A stretch of 64,000 nucleotides of DNA from Acanthamoeba sp. SK_2022b (lineage: Eukaryota; Discosea; Longamoebia; Acanthamoebidae). The position numbers were made by a program, and so were the translations under genes. This document shows, piece by piece, positions 21,110 to 32,337 of this stretch (position 1 is its first letter; every line of letters begins with the position of its first letter). A model generated the notes under the pieces. It was given only the letters and a program-made list of their open reading frames with translations. It was not told where the DNA came from and did no database searches. The stretch lies in assembly GCA_027943245.1 (NCBI GenBank), contig JANDJZ010000266.1, forward strand, positions 1-64,000, written 5' to 3'.

Positions 21110-21876
21110 ATGGAGGAAGCAAGATCATGCCAAGAAGAGGCACAAGCGACGATGATAAAGGTCACGGTAATGGGACCACCCGGTAGTGGTAAGACCACGA
21201 TGTTGCAGTTGCTGAGCCAACACTATGGCCTGACGCCCATCAAGACCGGAGAGATTATCATCGACCACGCGCTTCGGTTCAAAGGTTTGGAGGACAGTTC
21301 GGGCGTGGGCCAGAAGCTGCGCGACTTCTTCTACCAGAAGAAGGACAAGACCTCGCGCCCACCCATCGAGGCCTTTCGCAAGGCGGGCCTGCTGCCGGAC
21401 AAGGTAGAGACAGACTTGGGCTGGAGTACGAGTTGTTCTACTCACGACGAAGCCGCGGGCAGGTCGTGCTGCTGGAAGTGGGGCTAGAGACGGTGAACAA
21501 GCGCATCAGCGGGCGCAGGATCGATCGAACTCTCGACAGGGTGTACTCTATCGATGATGAGGCCTTGCTACAGCCACACGACCAAAACGTCCTACGCAGG
21601 TTGCAGGTACGATCGTCACCTCACCGTCTCGAGCCTGTAGACTGATGTCGTGCCTGACGTCGCGAACAGACGAGGAAGCACGACGATCCCAAGGACGTCG
21701 CACGTCGCACCAGGCGGTATCGCGCCGAGGGATACGCCGTGCGCCTGCTCTACCCTCCTAACACGGTGCGCGAGTTCGATGCATCGAAACCCATCCACGA
21801 GCTGTTGCCCGAGGTCATCAACTGGCTCGACGCCTGCTACCACCTCCAGCCCGCCCCGTGCGCGCTGGCCGAGTAG
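21110..21876 (+). CDS. Adenylate-kinase-like nucleoside monophosphate kinase
   Basis: Three exons. Exon 1 has a Walker A loop (VTVMGPPGSGKTTMLQLL, about residues 18-35) and the NMP-binding region (KLRDFFYQKKDKTSRP). Exon 2 (VVLLEVGLETVNKRISGRR...) contains RISGRRIDRTLDRVYSID, which resembles the start of the adenylate kinase LID (RxxGRR). Exon 3 has RKHDDPKDVARRTRRY, the usual arginine-rich segment after the LID, and ends PAPCALAE-stop. These enzymes transfer phosphate from ATP to AMP or a related NMP. The P-loop ends KTT rather than the usual KGT. Length is about 220 residues, typical for the family. An alternative start is ATG at 21152, which keeps the P-loop. It is divergent from the gene ending at 20808. 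Confidence 0.75.
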
Positions 21877-21983
21877 AATGAGAAAAATAGAAGCAACCCT
21901 TCTACAAGTTTTCTTCAAGTAGTGGTAGTGTAGTAGTTGTTGTAGTTGTACATCGCACGTCTCTAGTCTCTTGCTCTGGAGCG

Positions 21984-23015
21984 CTAGAGCTTGACCTTGA
22001 ACGGCAGCTTGTTGGGGACGTGGTCTTTGGTATCTCCCAGCTGGAACGGTCCTACGAATCGAATGAGGAGCTGCTCGTACTTCTCGTTGTTGACCAGCTC
22101 CAACTGTCGCTCCTCCACGCCTGCCAACGCAGCCTCGAGGTGAGGCTCTGCGGTCTCGTGTGCATGCTGCATCCGCATGGTGTGCACCTTTGAGGTACTG
22201 TCGCAGGCCCACCTTCCTCTGCTCGACCACCTCGTCCTCGAGGGAGCCGATGAACTTCTTACCTGGCAGCGGGTAGGGCAGCTTCACGTTCGTCTTCCAC
22301 TTGATCGACTGCTACCATGCCCCCACCCACACGATAGGGTCAGGTCAAGCACAAGCCCTCTTCAAGGAGCGCACTGCACACGGCAAGGAGAGGGAGGAGG
22401 AGGGGAGGGAGTTGAAGTCGACCTTGTGGAAGTCGCGAAACTGGGAGTAGCGACGCTGGATCGTCCACACGCAGTCGGCCCACGTCACCCTGACTTTGTA
22501 CACCTTGACCACAAACCGGCGAGCAGCGCGAGGTGAAGTCGCCGGTCAACGCCTGTTCGAGCCCAGGTGGGCCGGCAGGCAGGTACCGTGTAGGTCTGGC
22601 CGTTGTGTTTCTCGATGGCGGTCTCGTCGAGCAGTTGGAGGGACAACACGGGCGCGTCCTTCTTCTGGTGCACGTAGATCGACTCGCGTTGGTCCAAGTC
22701 CAGCTTGCCCGCTTTCAGTTTCTCTGAAGAGTTCGGCCACAGCGTTTGAGCCCATACACGCTTGGATAGAGATGGGAGAGTGAGAGAGGTGGGCCGTACG
22801 GATGTACTCGCGTTGCCTTTCCTTGGTATACTTCTCCTCCTCCTTCTCCAGCTCCTTCTCCCGCTGCTTGAGCCGTGCCTCCTGGAGCACCTTCTCCTTC
22901 TCCCTTTCGACCTCGCGCAACACTCGCTTGAGCTCCCGCTCCTCCTTGGTCATCTCGCTCTCCCCTGGCCCTACATCCGTCCATGTACCTCCTCCTTAGT
23001 TTGGACACGCGGTGC

Positions 23016-23085
<70 letters not shown>

Positions 23086-24093
23086 ACGGGTGGACGGCTG
23101 CGGCGCGGAGATGTAGCGCTGGTCGGGCGAGCCCGACCGGCCAAACGGAGATGGGCCTGCTCCGTAGGTAGACACCGGGGCCGAGGTGGACCCGCCATTG
23201 GCGCCGCCGCTGCTTTTGGTGTTGGCGCTGGCGTTGACTATGGGCCTCGAGCGCGATGGAACCGGGGGCAAGTCCTGCGTCGATTGCGACAGGGAGGGCG
23301 ACGGCGACCACCCGGTCGACGTCGAAGACGAGGCCGCCGAGCCTTGTCCCCATGGGCGCGCTTGGACAGGCGGCGCCGATCTGGCCAACACCGGAGTGGG
23401 CGACGCCGACGGCGGCGAGTAAGCAGCGAGCGTGGCGCCGGTGTGCGACGGGGAGTGGGCGCGATTGAAACCCGGGCGAGTCGGCATGAGCGGAGCGGCC
23501 CCGGCTGTGGTTGTCGGCTGACGCTCCGGCGTGGGCGGTTGTGTGCGCACAAAGGTGGGCCCTGTTGCCGCACGTGAGCGATTCTCTGGCCCCTGGCCCA
23601 CACATCAGTCAATGGCGCCAATGGCAGGGCACACAAAAAAGCCCAGACCAAGGTACCTGCGGTTGGCCAAAGTGGGGCGGCTTCGCTGCTGGTGGCCGTA
23701 CGGGCGCGGGTCGGGCGTTTATCTGTGGCGTAGGGGCAGCGCCGGCACGACCAACGGCCAAGGGGGAGGTGGACCCGACCGGGGGCAGCAACGCACCACA
23801 CTCGTTGCAGAACTTGTGGGTGGGCTTGCGCTGACTGTGCGAGCAGCCTCCAACGGAGTGTGTAGCTGGCACCATCCTTCCTGCACAAATCTCGTCTTCA
23901 TTCAGGAAAAAAAAATCTATCTTGAACCGGAGCAAACTAAGCTGAAACAGGTGATGTACCAGGGTGGGGAAGTTCACGAACAAACTCTTTGTGGTAATAC
24001 CTCGTATATGTGGATCGAGGACTCTTGCGTTGGCCAACCACACACCAGCTCCCTTATGTCTTTCGAGTAAACTTGCATCAAAATGCCCGCCAT
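21984..24093 (-). CDS. PX-domain protein with N-terminal Cys cluster
   Basis: A predicted first exon (MAGILMQVYSKDIRELVCGW, start at 24093) is followed by a cysteine cluster (GGCSHSQRKPTHKFCNECG), probably a small zinc-binding ribbon. Then come a long Pro/Ala/Ser-rich linker (23.2-23.8 kb), a charged helix (ERELKRVLREVEREKEKVL, KQREKELEKEEEKYTKER) and a C-terminal PX domain: KVRVTWADCVWTIQRRYSQF, then LPYPLPGKKFIGSLEDEVVE and QRKVGLRQYLK, ending LPFKVKL-stop at 21984. PX domains bind phosphoinositides on endosomal membranes; RRYSQF and the PxxP loop (LPYPLPGK) are the expected landmarks. It is probably an endosomal trafficking factor of the sorting-nexin type. Exon 2 is ambiguous. It is divergent from the gene at 24277. 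Confidence 0.75.
23019..23083 (+). repeat. (CA)n microsatellite in PX gene intron
   Basis: A 65-bp CA tract, (TG)n in the sense strand, between the Pro-rich exon and the charged-helix exon. Confidence 0.93.
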
Positions 24094-24276
24094 TCCAAGC
24101 GTTCCGATCGTACGCTTCCGCGTGTTCCCCTTTTAGGAATGTCTGACAAGTGACGTGTCTCGTGGATAAACAACCAATTCTTTGTTTATTTTTGTTGATC
24201 CCCCGCTCCTGGATGGGCTAACGAAGGACAACCTGCACCTGCCACTTCCCAAACCGCTGAGGTGTTTCTACGTGAG

Positions 24277-25956
24277 ATGAATCTCTCCGCAGTTTTGCTG
24301 CTTGTCGGTATTGTGTTAGGCAACATGGCGTTGCTCAGCGTACATGGAGCCAAGAAGATGCCTGCCCCCGAAACCCTCTTCTCTGCTGCCTACCTCGGTA
24401 TGGCTGCCGTTCACACCATGTCGGCGCCACTACATGTTTTGATCTTTTTTTGTGCCGGTGTGATGGTGCAGACAGTCCGGTGTTCAACCTCGACGACGGC
24501 AGCCTGTGGGTGAGCGATGTACAGAACGACCGGGTGCTGCGACTGCTCGACGTGTCGCCCAAGTCTGACGTCGTAAAGCGGATGGCCGGCAAGGCTGCAC
24601 TGAGCAGGGAGAAAAACGAGCTCGCCGACCTCATCATGTCCCCTCCCGCCCCAATCAGGTGCAGCGCGCCCCGACATCAGGGCATCGCGCTGCAGCCACC
24701 CTCACAAAATGTCACCACATTCGCAGGTCGCCTTCAGGCCGTGCGCGAGGCACTGCATTCGATCATCGTGGCCGCTTGGTGATGTGCGAGTCGGGAGGGA
24801 GACGCGTTACACGCCTCGAACCAGATGGCAAGTTGACGGTCCTGGCGGAGAAGATCGACAATAAGCGCCTGAACAGTCCCGACGACCTCGTGATCGACAG
24901 CAAGGGGCGCATCTTCTTCACCGACCCGCGATTTGGTTCGAGGTAGGGAACCTCTTTCATGTTGAGAGACCCTCGTGACCCAGACTCAAACCTTGTCCTG
25001 GTTCTTTCATTCTATTTGGTAGGGATGACATGGATATGCCAATAGAAGCTGTCTACCGCATCGACGTCGACGATTATCAGAGTATACTGACTTCCACTTT
25101 GAGTGTATAAACGCAACAACTTACAAGACACAATATGGCATTGTGCAGACAAGCACCGAGTTACCAGGATAGTAGACAACAAGTACGTGAAGCGACCATC
25201 GGGCATCGTGCTGTCTCCTGATGAGTCGAAGCTATACCTCGTGGACTCCCACCCCACGTCGTCACGGCTGGTGGTCTTTGAGCTCAAGCGCGACGGGACC
25301 ATCGTCGACGCCCCGCCCTACATCGTCCACGACTTTGGCAAAGGCAAGGGCGGCGATGGCCTCGCCATCGACTCCCACGGTAAGCCAACTTCTACTGGCG
25401 GGGTCATGCTGCGATCTCCTTGCCTGCTTCCTACCCTGAGCTGACCCACCCGCTTGGGAGGAGCGCAGGTAACCTGTACGTGGCCGGCGGCTCCAACTCG
25501 CAGTCGCAGAACGCGAACCGGGCGGGCGTCTACGCGTTCTCGCCCGAGGGCACGCACTTGGGCTTCATGCCCATCCCAGAGGTACATCACGCCTCCCCCA
25601 TCGAATTGGCCCTGCCTGCCAGAGCTAAGTTGCTCCTCGTCGTCCCATGCTTCTGTGGCCCTCGGCCAGGATACTGTGATCAGCTGCCGATTCGGCGGAT
25701 GGGACATGCGCACGCTGTACGTGACTGCCGGCGGCGGTACGCCCTTGCCTCGACCCGACCGCATGGAGTGGACACCGAACTTTGTGGTGTGATGTGGCGT
25801 GGTGCAGGCATCTACCAGGCGAGGATGCCGATCCCGGGGTTCAACGCCAACTTCTATCCGAGGGAGGACGAGGAAAGGGAGGTACACATCTGGGAGGACG
25901 AGCCTTCGCCCACGCCCACGCCGACCGCCGCTTCTTGTCTCGGCGACGAACGGTAA
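24277..25956 (+). CDS. SMP-30/gluconolactonase-like secreted protein
   Basis: Starts MNLSAVLLLVGIVLGNMALL, a clear signal peptide or anchor. Exons then encode a six-bladed propeller of the SMP-30/gluconolactonase/LRE type: VFNLDDGSLWVSDVQNDRV, HRGRLVMCESGGRRVTRLEP, the hallmark LNSPDDLVIDSKGRIFFTDP, VKRPSGIVLSPDESKLYLVD, GDGLAIDSHG and NLYVAGGSNSQSQNANRAGV. In this family the NSPDDLV-type Asn/Asp residues hold a divalent metal at the active site, and members act as lactonases or related hydrolases. The extra C-terminal tail (HIWEDEPSPTPTPTAASC) is probably not part of the fold. Export to the cell surface, a vacuole or the medium is inferred from the N terminus. At least six introns. Confidence 0.82.
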
Positions 25957-26063
25957 CGAACTCCCCCGGTGAAGAGGAGAGAGGAGGCAATGGAAGAGGG
26001 GAGAGCTGTGGAGGAACGTATCTCACGGAGGCCCTCCTGGTTAACAGGGTTTCCGAGAACGAG

Positions 26064-26591
26064 ATGCTGAGGGAAAGGATTGCAATGCTGGAGCTAGAGC
26101 TGGCCGACAAGGAGCTCTTGCTGGAGGAGCGCGACCGGAGGCTGGCAGAGATCGGCGAGTACCCGTCGGTCCCGCGGCGAAGGCGCCGCCGGAGGCTCGT
26201 GCGGAGGCGACCCGACGACTACGACGATTACTACTACGAGTACGACGACGGCTACGGCTACGATTACGACGACTACGACTACGACGACAGGAGACGGGGC
26301 GTCGGACGAAGGAGATACGCTGACGAGGATTGGGAGGAGTGGGAGGAGGCGTACGACGAGAGGGAGGTTCCGCCAGCGCCGGTTCGGAGTCGAAGCAGCG
26401 GAAGCGAAGCCGTGCCGCGGGCGGCGAGCACGGCCGACGCCGGCGAGCAGCAGTGGCGAGCAACGCCGCAGCCGATCAAGCGCAGGGCGGCCATTCGGCA
26501 GGTCAGGGGCGAGGAGCCTCCCACACGAGGTACGTCCGAGAAGAAGATCGACGTGAGGCACATCTTTGATCGGGAATACGACGAGCTCTAG
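26064..26591 (+). CDS. Small Asp/Tyr-rich coiled-coil protein
   Basis: The open frame starts conservatively at MLRERIAMLELELADKELLL, an amphipathic coiled coil. A basic block (RRRRRRRLVRRR) follows, then a striking acidic-tyrosine stretch with repeated DY units (DDYDDYYYEYDDGYGYDYDD, 26.21-26.29 kb). The C terminus ends KKIDVRHIFDREYDEL-stop. The frame is open well upstream of 26064, so an earlier exon may exist, but no ATG there fits cleanly. It sits 107 bp after the SMP-30-like gene on the same strand. I know no family for it. The basic block next to the acidic-tyrosine tract suggests a disordered binding region. Confidence 0.6.
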   Translation: MLRERIAMLELELADKELLLEERDRRLAEIGEYPSVPRRRRRRRLVRRRPDDYDDYYYEYDDGYGYDYDDYDYDDRRRGVGRRRYADEDWEEWEEAYDEREVPPAPVRSRSSGSEAVPRAASTADAGEQQWRATPQPIKRRAAIRQVRGEEPPTRGTSEKKIDVRHIFDREYDEL

Positions 26592-26751
26592 AAGCTTACG
26601 CAGAGATCAAGGACGGGGGCTGCGCGGTTCAGTTGCTCAGGTTTCCCTTGGGGGCGTCTTCAAAACACAGAGAGGCCTTTAGCTGTTAGCAAGCTGACTA
26701 TTTTAGAGAGAGAGGAGACCATGGGCGCGGCAGAGGGCAAGTTCCGTGCGT

Positions 26752-29219
26752 CTATTTGGCGCCATATCTCTTGAGCAGGCTGACGACTTCGGCCGAGTTT
26801 TCTTCGAGGCCCTGCGCGAGCTCGAGCGGTGTCTTGCCCGCGTAGTTCCTCGCGTTGACGTCGGCGCCGAGCTGGCACAGAGCCTCGACCACTTCCGGCA
26901 GTTCGGCCTCCAAGGCCAGATGAAGCGGCGTCGTTCCTGCACGGCGCAACGTAGGACAGGTCACGTGAGGCCAAGTACTTGGCCCAGCTGTCCCCAGTTC
27001 GACAGAGCGATCGTACCGTTGGCTTCCGCCTGGTTAGGATCGGCTCCATTCTCTAGAAGAAGCAGAGCGATTTGGGCGTTCTCGTGATCTATGGCCGCGT
27101 GGAGAGCCGTGATGCCGTCCTGGTCGAGCGCGAAGAGGTCAGCGAACAGTCAGTGTAGATTCGAGGGGGGGGGCTGGTATGCCCTACCTCGGGCGTGGAC
27201 GCGCTCACGTCGGCGCCGCCGTCGATCAAAAGCTCAGCGATCTCGGCGTCGTCCTTTTCGTTTTGCGCGGCCAGGTGCAGGGGCGTGAGCCTGAAGAGGA
27301 GGAAATTGAACAAGAAGCGTGAGGTCGACGACCACGACATGAAGCGTGTGTGTGTGGTTGTCGTGTGAGGCGCTCTCGAACCGGTTGTTCTCCTTGATGT
27401 TGACGTCGGCTCCCTTCTTGAGGAGGAGAGCCGCACAGGCGACATGGCCACCGGCAACGGCGAGATGCAAAGCCGACAGCCCCTCGTCATTTCGATTGTC
27501 CAGCAGAGCGCCGCTCTTCATGAGATAGGACAGGCAGCCTGGCGCAGTGAAAGACGGACAGAAAGGTACATCGGTATCCGTGAGGGAAGGACAAGGGGGG
27601 TCACACGGTCGGGCTTGCGATTGGCTATGGGCCATACCCAGGTGTCCCTCTTGCGCGGAGATCATGAGCGCGTTCCAGCCCTCGTGCGTCTTCTCCTCCA
27701 TGAGCGCTCCGGCATCCACGAGCGCGGCCATGCCCTCGAGATTGCCCGAGTAGGCTGCAAAGTGAAGCGGCGAGATACCTGCAACCAGTGTATCGTTGAT
27801 CTCTAACGCCCCAAACGAAACAAGACCAGCGTGTCAGTCAAAGAGCCAGAGGTTGGCTGGTTCCAGAGCAAGGACTACGATTCGACGGGCTTACCGGATC
27901 CGGCCTTGATCAGCATCCCGATGCATCCCTTGTCGTCGCTGCTCTGTGCAGCTCGGTGAAGTGGCGTAAGTCCTTCGCTGTCTCTGGAACCAATTGAGGC
28001 GCCCTTGTCCAGCAGCATCTTGACCATCTTGGCTTCGTCGCTCGCCACGGCCACATGCAATGGCGACTCGCCTGCAGCAGTGGACAGACGTCAGCCGCCG
28101 TGCCTTCAACGAACGGTTTGTGGAGAGATGCGCCAGCGCGTGCCTTTGAAGTTCTTGGCGTTGACGTCTGCGCCCTTTTCCAGCAAGTAGGTTGCGAAGT
28201 CGACAGAGCCCAGCCTGCAAGAGGCCCGGAGATGTTAGTGCACGCTCTCAAAGCGGATGAGCTCAACTCGGAAGCGGAAGGCCAACCTGGCGGCTGTGTG
28301 CATGGGGCAGTCGCCGTCCTTGTCCTCTGATGTGAGCCGAGCCCCGTGCTCAAGGAGCAGCTTTGCACACTCAACGCTGTTGGCTAGCGCCGCCTGATGC
28401 AGCGGCGTGAGCCCTGCATGTAGAGAGAGAGAGAGAGAGAGAGCATGGATGAGGATGGATTCCCAGAGCTCTCAGAGTGCATGCTCTCTTAGAGACTGCG
28501 CAGACGCACCTTCTTGGTCATGCGCTTCAATATCAGCATTGTAGGAGAGCAGGAGGGAGACGCCACGAGGGAAGTCGTGCGAGCAGCAGTAGTGAAGCGG
28601 CGTGCAGAAGAGGGCGTTCTTGTAGTTGGGATCCTCTCCTCGCCGAAGCAGGGTTTCCATCAGCTTTTTACCTCTGTGCAACGCTGCGACCTGAACAGGA
28701 CAACACATCAGCGTTAGGGCTGGGCGGCCTGCACCGAGCATGGGAGCATACCATGAGCAGGTTGTCCCTTCGCTGGGCAAAATCAGCGTTCTGGGACATA
28801 ATCTTTTCGAGTAGCTTGATGTTCTGATCTCGCACGGCCATTTCTATGGCATCGCCACTGAATGCCTTCTGGCCCTTGTTGAAGTCGTTGTCGTTCGCCT
28901 TCCACCATGGGTCCTTGCTCTTCGTGCGCTGCTTTCGTTTTTGCTTCCGCTCTTGCTCGGTCTGCTCCTGGTACGTGGCAAACGAGCGGCATTGGACCCA
29001 CGACACAGCAGCGGTGATGCCCCTTCGTTGCGTAACAGCCGCGAAGGATGGTGCACGAGTAGAAGAAAAAATTGGAGTAGCGGGAGCAAAATGTGAAGAA
29101 TGGAGAGAACGAATGGAGGTCGCCAGGAGAGTAGAGGCTGCCCCACAGGGTCGGCAGAGGAGTGGAGAAGATTTGAAGTTGAGATTCGTAAATCTCGCCG
29201 ATGCCGTACGCGATCTCAT
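26752..29219 (-). CDS. Ankyrin-repeat protein with mitochondrial-type N terminus
   Basis: Starts at 29219 with MRSRTASARFTNLNFKSSPL, followed by a long Ser/Arg/Ala-rich stretch (STLLATSIRSLHSSHF, TQRRGITAAVSWVQCRSFAT) with almost no acidic residues for about 70 residues. This is a strong mitochondrial presequence pattern. A charged segment (KQKRKQRTKSKDPWWKAND) leads into roughly ten ankyrin repeats, one per exon in several cases: NALFCTPLHYCCSHDFPRGV, GESPLHVAVASDEAKMVKML, GISPLHFAAYSGNLEGMAAL, GLSALHLAVAGGHVACAALL, RLTPLHLAAQNEKDD and TTPLHLALEAELPEVVEALC. It ends VVSLLKRYGAK-stop at 26752. Ankyrin repeats bind proteins; the partner is unknown. Divergent from the JmjC gene with about 180 bp between start codons. 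Confidence 0.8.
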
Positions 29220-29400
29220 CTTGTGAAAACAAGGAATCAAAGAAAAAGAAGAAAAATTTTGTTTTTCCGGAGAGGTTCGGAATCGCAGGCAGATGGGCAG
29301 GAAATGTCGTTCTCCGGTCCAATTAAAAAAAAGCAAGTTGAAAAGGGCTGGTCCTCGTCACACTGTGAGACCTGGATTCAACAGGACGGAAAGACAGGGA

Positions 29401-29864
29401 ATGGAGACGCCGGAATCGTACTTCAAGTCTCGCATCTCGTGCGACAAAGTAGTCATGGATGCGCCTGAAATCGATCCTGCCTCCCCCGATTCCACTTCCC
29501 CCAGCCCTTCATCTCCCCACGCCGAATTGGCTTCCTGTGATGTCGAGATCAACCTTGGCGACAAGGCGCCGTCATCGTCACACACTCAGGCTGTAAGTGC
29601 AACCCCGGCAAACACTTCGGCAGTGGAAGAGCTGCCCTACAACTACACGCGCCTTTGGGGCCTGGGCACGTTGAGCGTGTTCGCCGATTGGATGATCATG
29701 AAGATCCTAAGGCTGCTCGATGCGGAAGACCTCGTCCAGCTGTCGCTCGTGTCGCGCGCCTTCTACATCTATTCTGATGAAAATGATCTCTGGAAAGATC
29801 TCTGCATCCGCAAGCATGGCGGCGACTTCAGGTATGTTTTTAGTTATTTAATATATACATTTAA

Positions 29865-29898
<34 letters not shown>

Positions 29899-32001
29899 TA
29901 CAATTTCTGCGAGATCGAAATGCATTTTTATATTATTTTTTTTATTTACTCACCAGGTACAAGGGAACGTGGAGACGTACGACGCTTCTGCCGAAGGAAA
30001 AGGACATTCCAACGCCGTACCAGAAGATCCCCATACCGGGCTTCCACTCGGACTACCTCTACTCTAAGTGGTCCGTGCCCACTCTCCAGCGCTCGCGCCT
30101 GCTCTTTTTGTGGCTACTCGTGCACCGCTACGCCCTGCGCTCGCCTCACGCGTATAGATGTCTCGCGTGGCCGTGTTGTTTGCCATGTCGTCCCGTTTGC
30201 GCTGCAGGTACCGCGGCAACGTGTCGATGGCCTACTTTTCGGAGCTGCCCAAGGACCTGCCGCCTCACCTCCAGGTGCCCCGTCGCTCTGGCCTCACAGT
30301 GAACCAGTTCATCGAGGAATACGTCAAGCCCAACAAGCCGGTCATCCTCACCGATGTCGTCACCCAGTGGCCAGCTGTACCTCTCTCCGCCCCTATGTTC
30401 AATGATTTTTTTTTTTTTATTTCCAGGGAGGAAACTAAGCTAAAAAAAAATCTAATTATCATAATCCAATAGTGGAAGGAGAAGTCGTGGACAAGGGAGT
30501 CCCTGATCAGCAGATTCCCATTGACCCCGTTCCGCGTCGACCAAACGGTACACCGCCACGAACTACTTCGATCGAGTGGTCCTGCTAACCAGAAAAATCA
30601 AATAAAAAATAAAAATAGGATGACGACGGCCACAAGCTGAACATGACGCTCAGCGACTACTTCCAATACTGCACTCAGACCCAGGACGAAGATCCCATCT
30701 ACGTCTTCTGTCCGTACGGCATCTCTTCCTTTCCATTACTTCTTGAAATAATCATTTCTAAATATTATTTTTTTTAAATCCGCTTAGTTTGTACGGAGAT
30801 CGCGCGCCCAAGATGCTGGAGGACTACGAGGTGCCGGCCTACTTCCCGGAGGACTTCTTCTCGCTCATGGGCTCCGAGCGGCCCTTCTACCGGTGGGTGG
30901 TCATCGGTGGGCCTCGCTCGGGCTCTCCGTTCCACCTGGACCCGTTCAAGACCTCGGCCTGGAACGCGCTCCTGGTCGGGCGCAAGAGGTGGGTCCTCTA
31001 TCCGCCCGACCAGCTCCCGCCGTCCGGCGTGGATGTGGACGAGGACGAGGACACGGGCGAGATTGACTACACCGGCGAGGACCCCATCGTGTGGTTTCTC
31101 GAGCACTACCCGCTCATCAAGAACAGGTGCCCTCTCAAGACTTTATCCTTTTTAAATTTATTATTATTATTAAATTACCATAATTAATCATGGTATGCGT
31201 GTAGGGAGGTGAGCCAGCACCCGATGGAGTGTATCCTCGAAGAGGGCGAGATCATCTACGTGCCGACCAATTGGTAACCGAATTTACCGCCGCCGCCGCA
31301 ATGCATGTGATCTTGGCCCGTGGCTTTCCTATTCATTTTATTTTATTTCAACATCTTTATGGCGCAGGTGGCACATGGTGTTCAACTTGACGGAGACCGT
31401 GGCCGTGACGCAGAACTTTTGCGATTCGCACAATTTTGTGGATGTCTACCGGGACCTCTCCAAGGACAAGGAGTTCGAGAAGGGTCTGTACCTGTTCACG
31501 GAGAAGATGCTCATGATGCGGCCCGACTTGATGGACAAGGTCACCCTCCCCAAGTCCTACTGGAAGCGAAAGGAGAAGTACCGCCGCAAGGTAAGCAGCT
31601 CTCTCTTCCCCCCTTTCTCCCTGTCTGTCCCACGCTTGACCCAACTGCTCACCGCCACACGACAGGAGTTGGAGAAGAGGGAGGAGCTTAGGCGGCAGGA
31701 AGAGGAGAGCGAGCCCACGGTCGAAGAGACCGAGTGGAACTCGACCGCCTTCTGGCGGGTGCCGCCGTCGCTCGACGACCTCGACGAGGACGAACGCGAG
31801 GCGATCAAGAGCGCCAAGGTCCACGTGCCGCCACTGAGCCTGCCCACCTCTTCCGACGAAGAGGACAGCAGCAGTGATGGCGACAGCGACAGCAGTGAAA
31901 GCGACAGCGACAGCGACGGCAACTCCACTGGCAGCGACAGTGGCAGCGAGAGCCACACGGAATCCTCGGAAGGCTCCGAAACCGAGAGCCATCCCGTCTA
32001 A
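29401..32001 (+). CDS. F-box/JmjC 2-oxoglutarate oxygenase (JMJD6-like)
   Basis: Begins METPESYFKSRISCDKVV; an in-frame ATG at 29293 is an alternative start. An F-box (LSVFADWMIMKILRLLDAED, LVQLSLVSRAFYIYSDENDL) precedes a JMJD6-type region (GNVSMAYFSELPKDLPPHLQ, KPNKPVILTDVVTQWPA). The JmjC core shows HxD in RSGSPFHLDPFKTSAWNALL, then GRKRWVLYPP, a basic Lys-Arg pair, and the distal His in TNWWHMVFNLTETVAVTQNF. The three Fe(II) ligands and the Lys/Thr 2-oxoglutarate contacts therefore look intact. JMJD6 relatives hydroxylate lysines or demethylate arginines. The C-terminal tail is a Ser/Asp/Glu-rich acidic block (SSSDGDSDSSESDSDSDG). The F-box suggests the enzyme also docks on an SCF ligase. 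About eight introns, several AT-rich. Confidence 0.88.
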
Positions 32002-32337
32002 GTACGCCACACGCACAACGGAAACAACGATTTATTTTGAAGAGCGTATGATTGTTTTACCAAGCATCACTGGCCATCGCGTGATATCGCCGTCTTCGAG
32101 CAAAGTGAGCGCTTTGTCCAGCCGGCTTCGCCTAATGCTTGTAGGCGTAAGCGTGTGGAAAGAGACCATACCTCAGCGGTCGTGGGCTACGCCACACGGG
32201 ACAGAGCGAACGAGCAGGCTTCGTGCTCAATATCAGCACCCCGTAGCTCCATTGCCCATTTTGAAAACCGGAGATTCGTTTCGACCGAACTCACTGGTAC
32301 TATCACGAACGTGTGCGTGCAGTAAACCACTACCAAC

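Noticed and set aside
26018..26047. A 30-bp intron that would give the Asp/Tyr-rich protein an earlier start (ATG at 25990)
   Set aside because: The phases do not match (28 nt plus a phase-2 acceptor), so the join would shift the frame.
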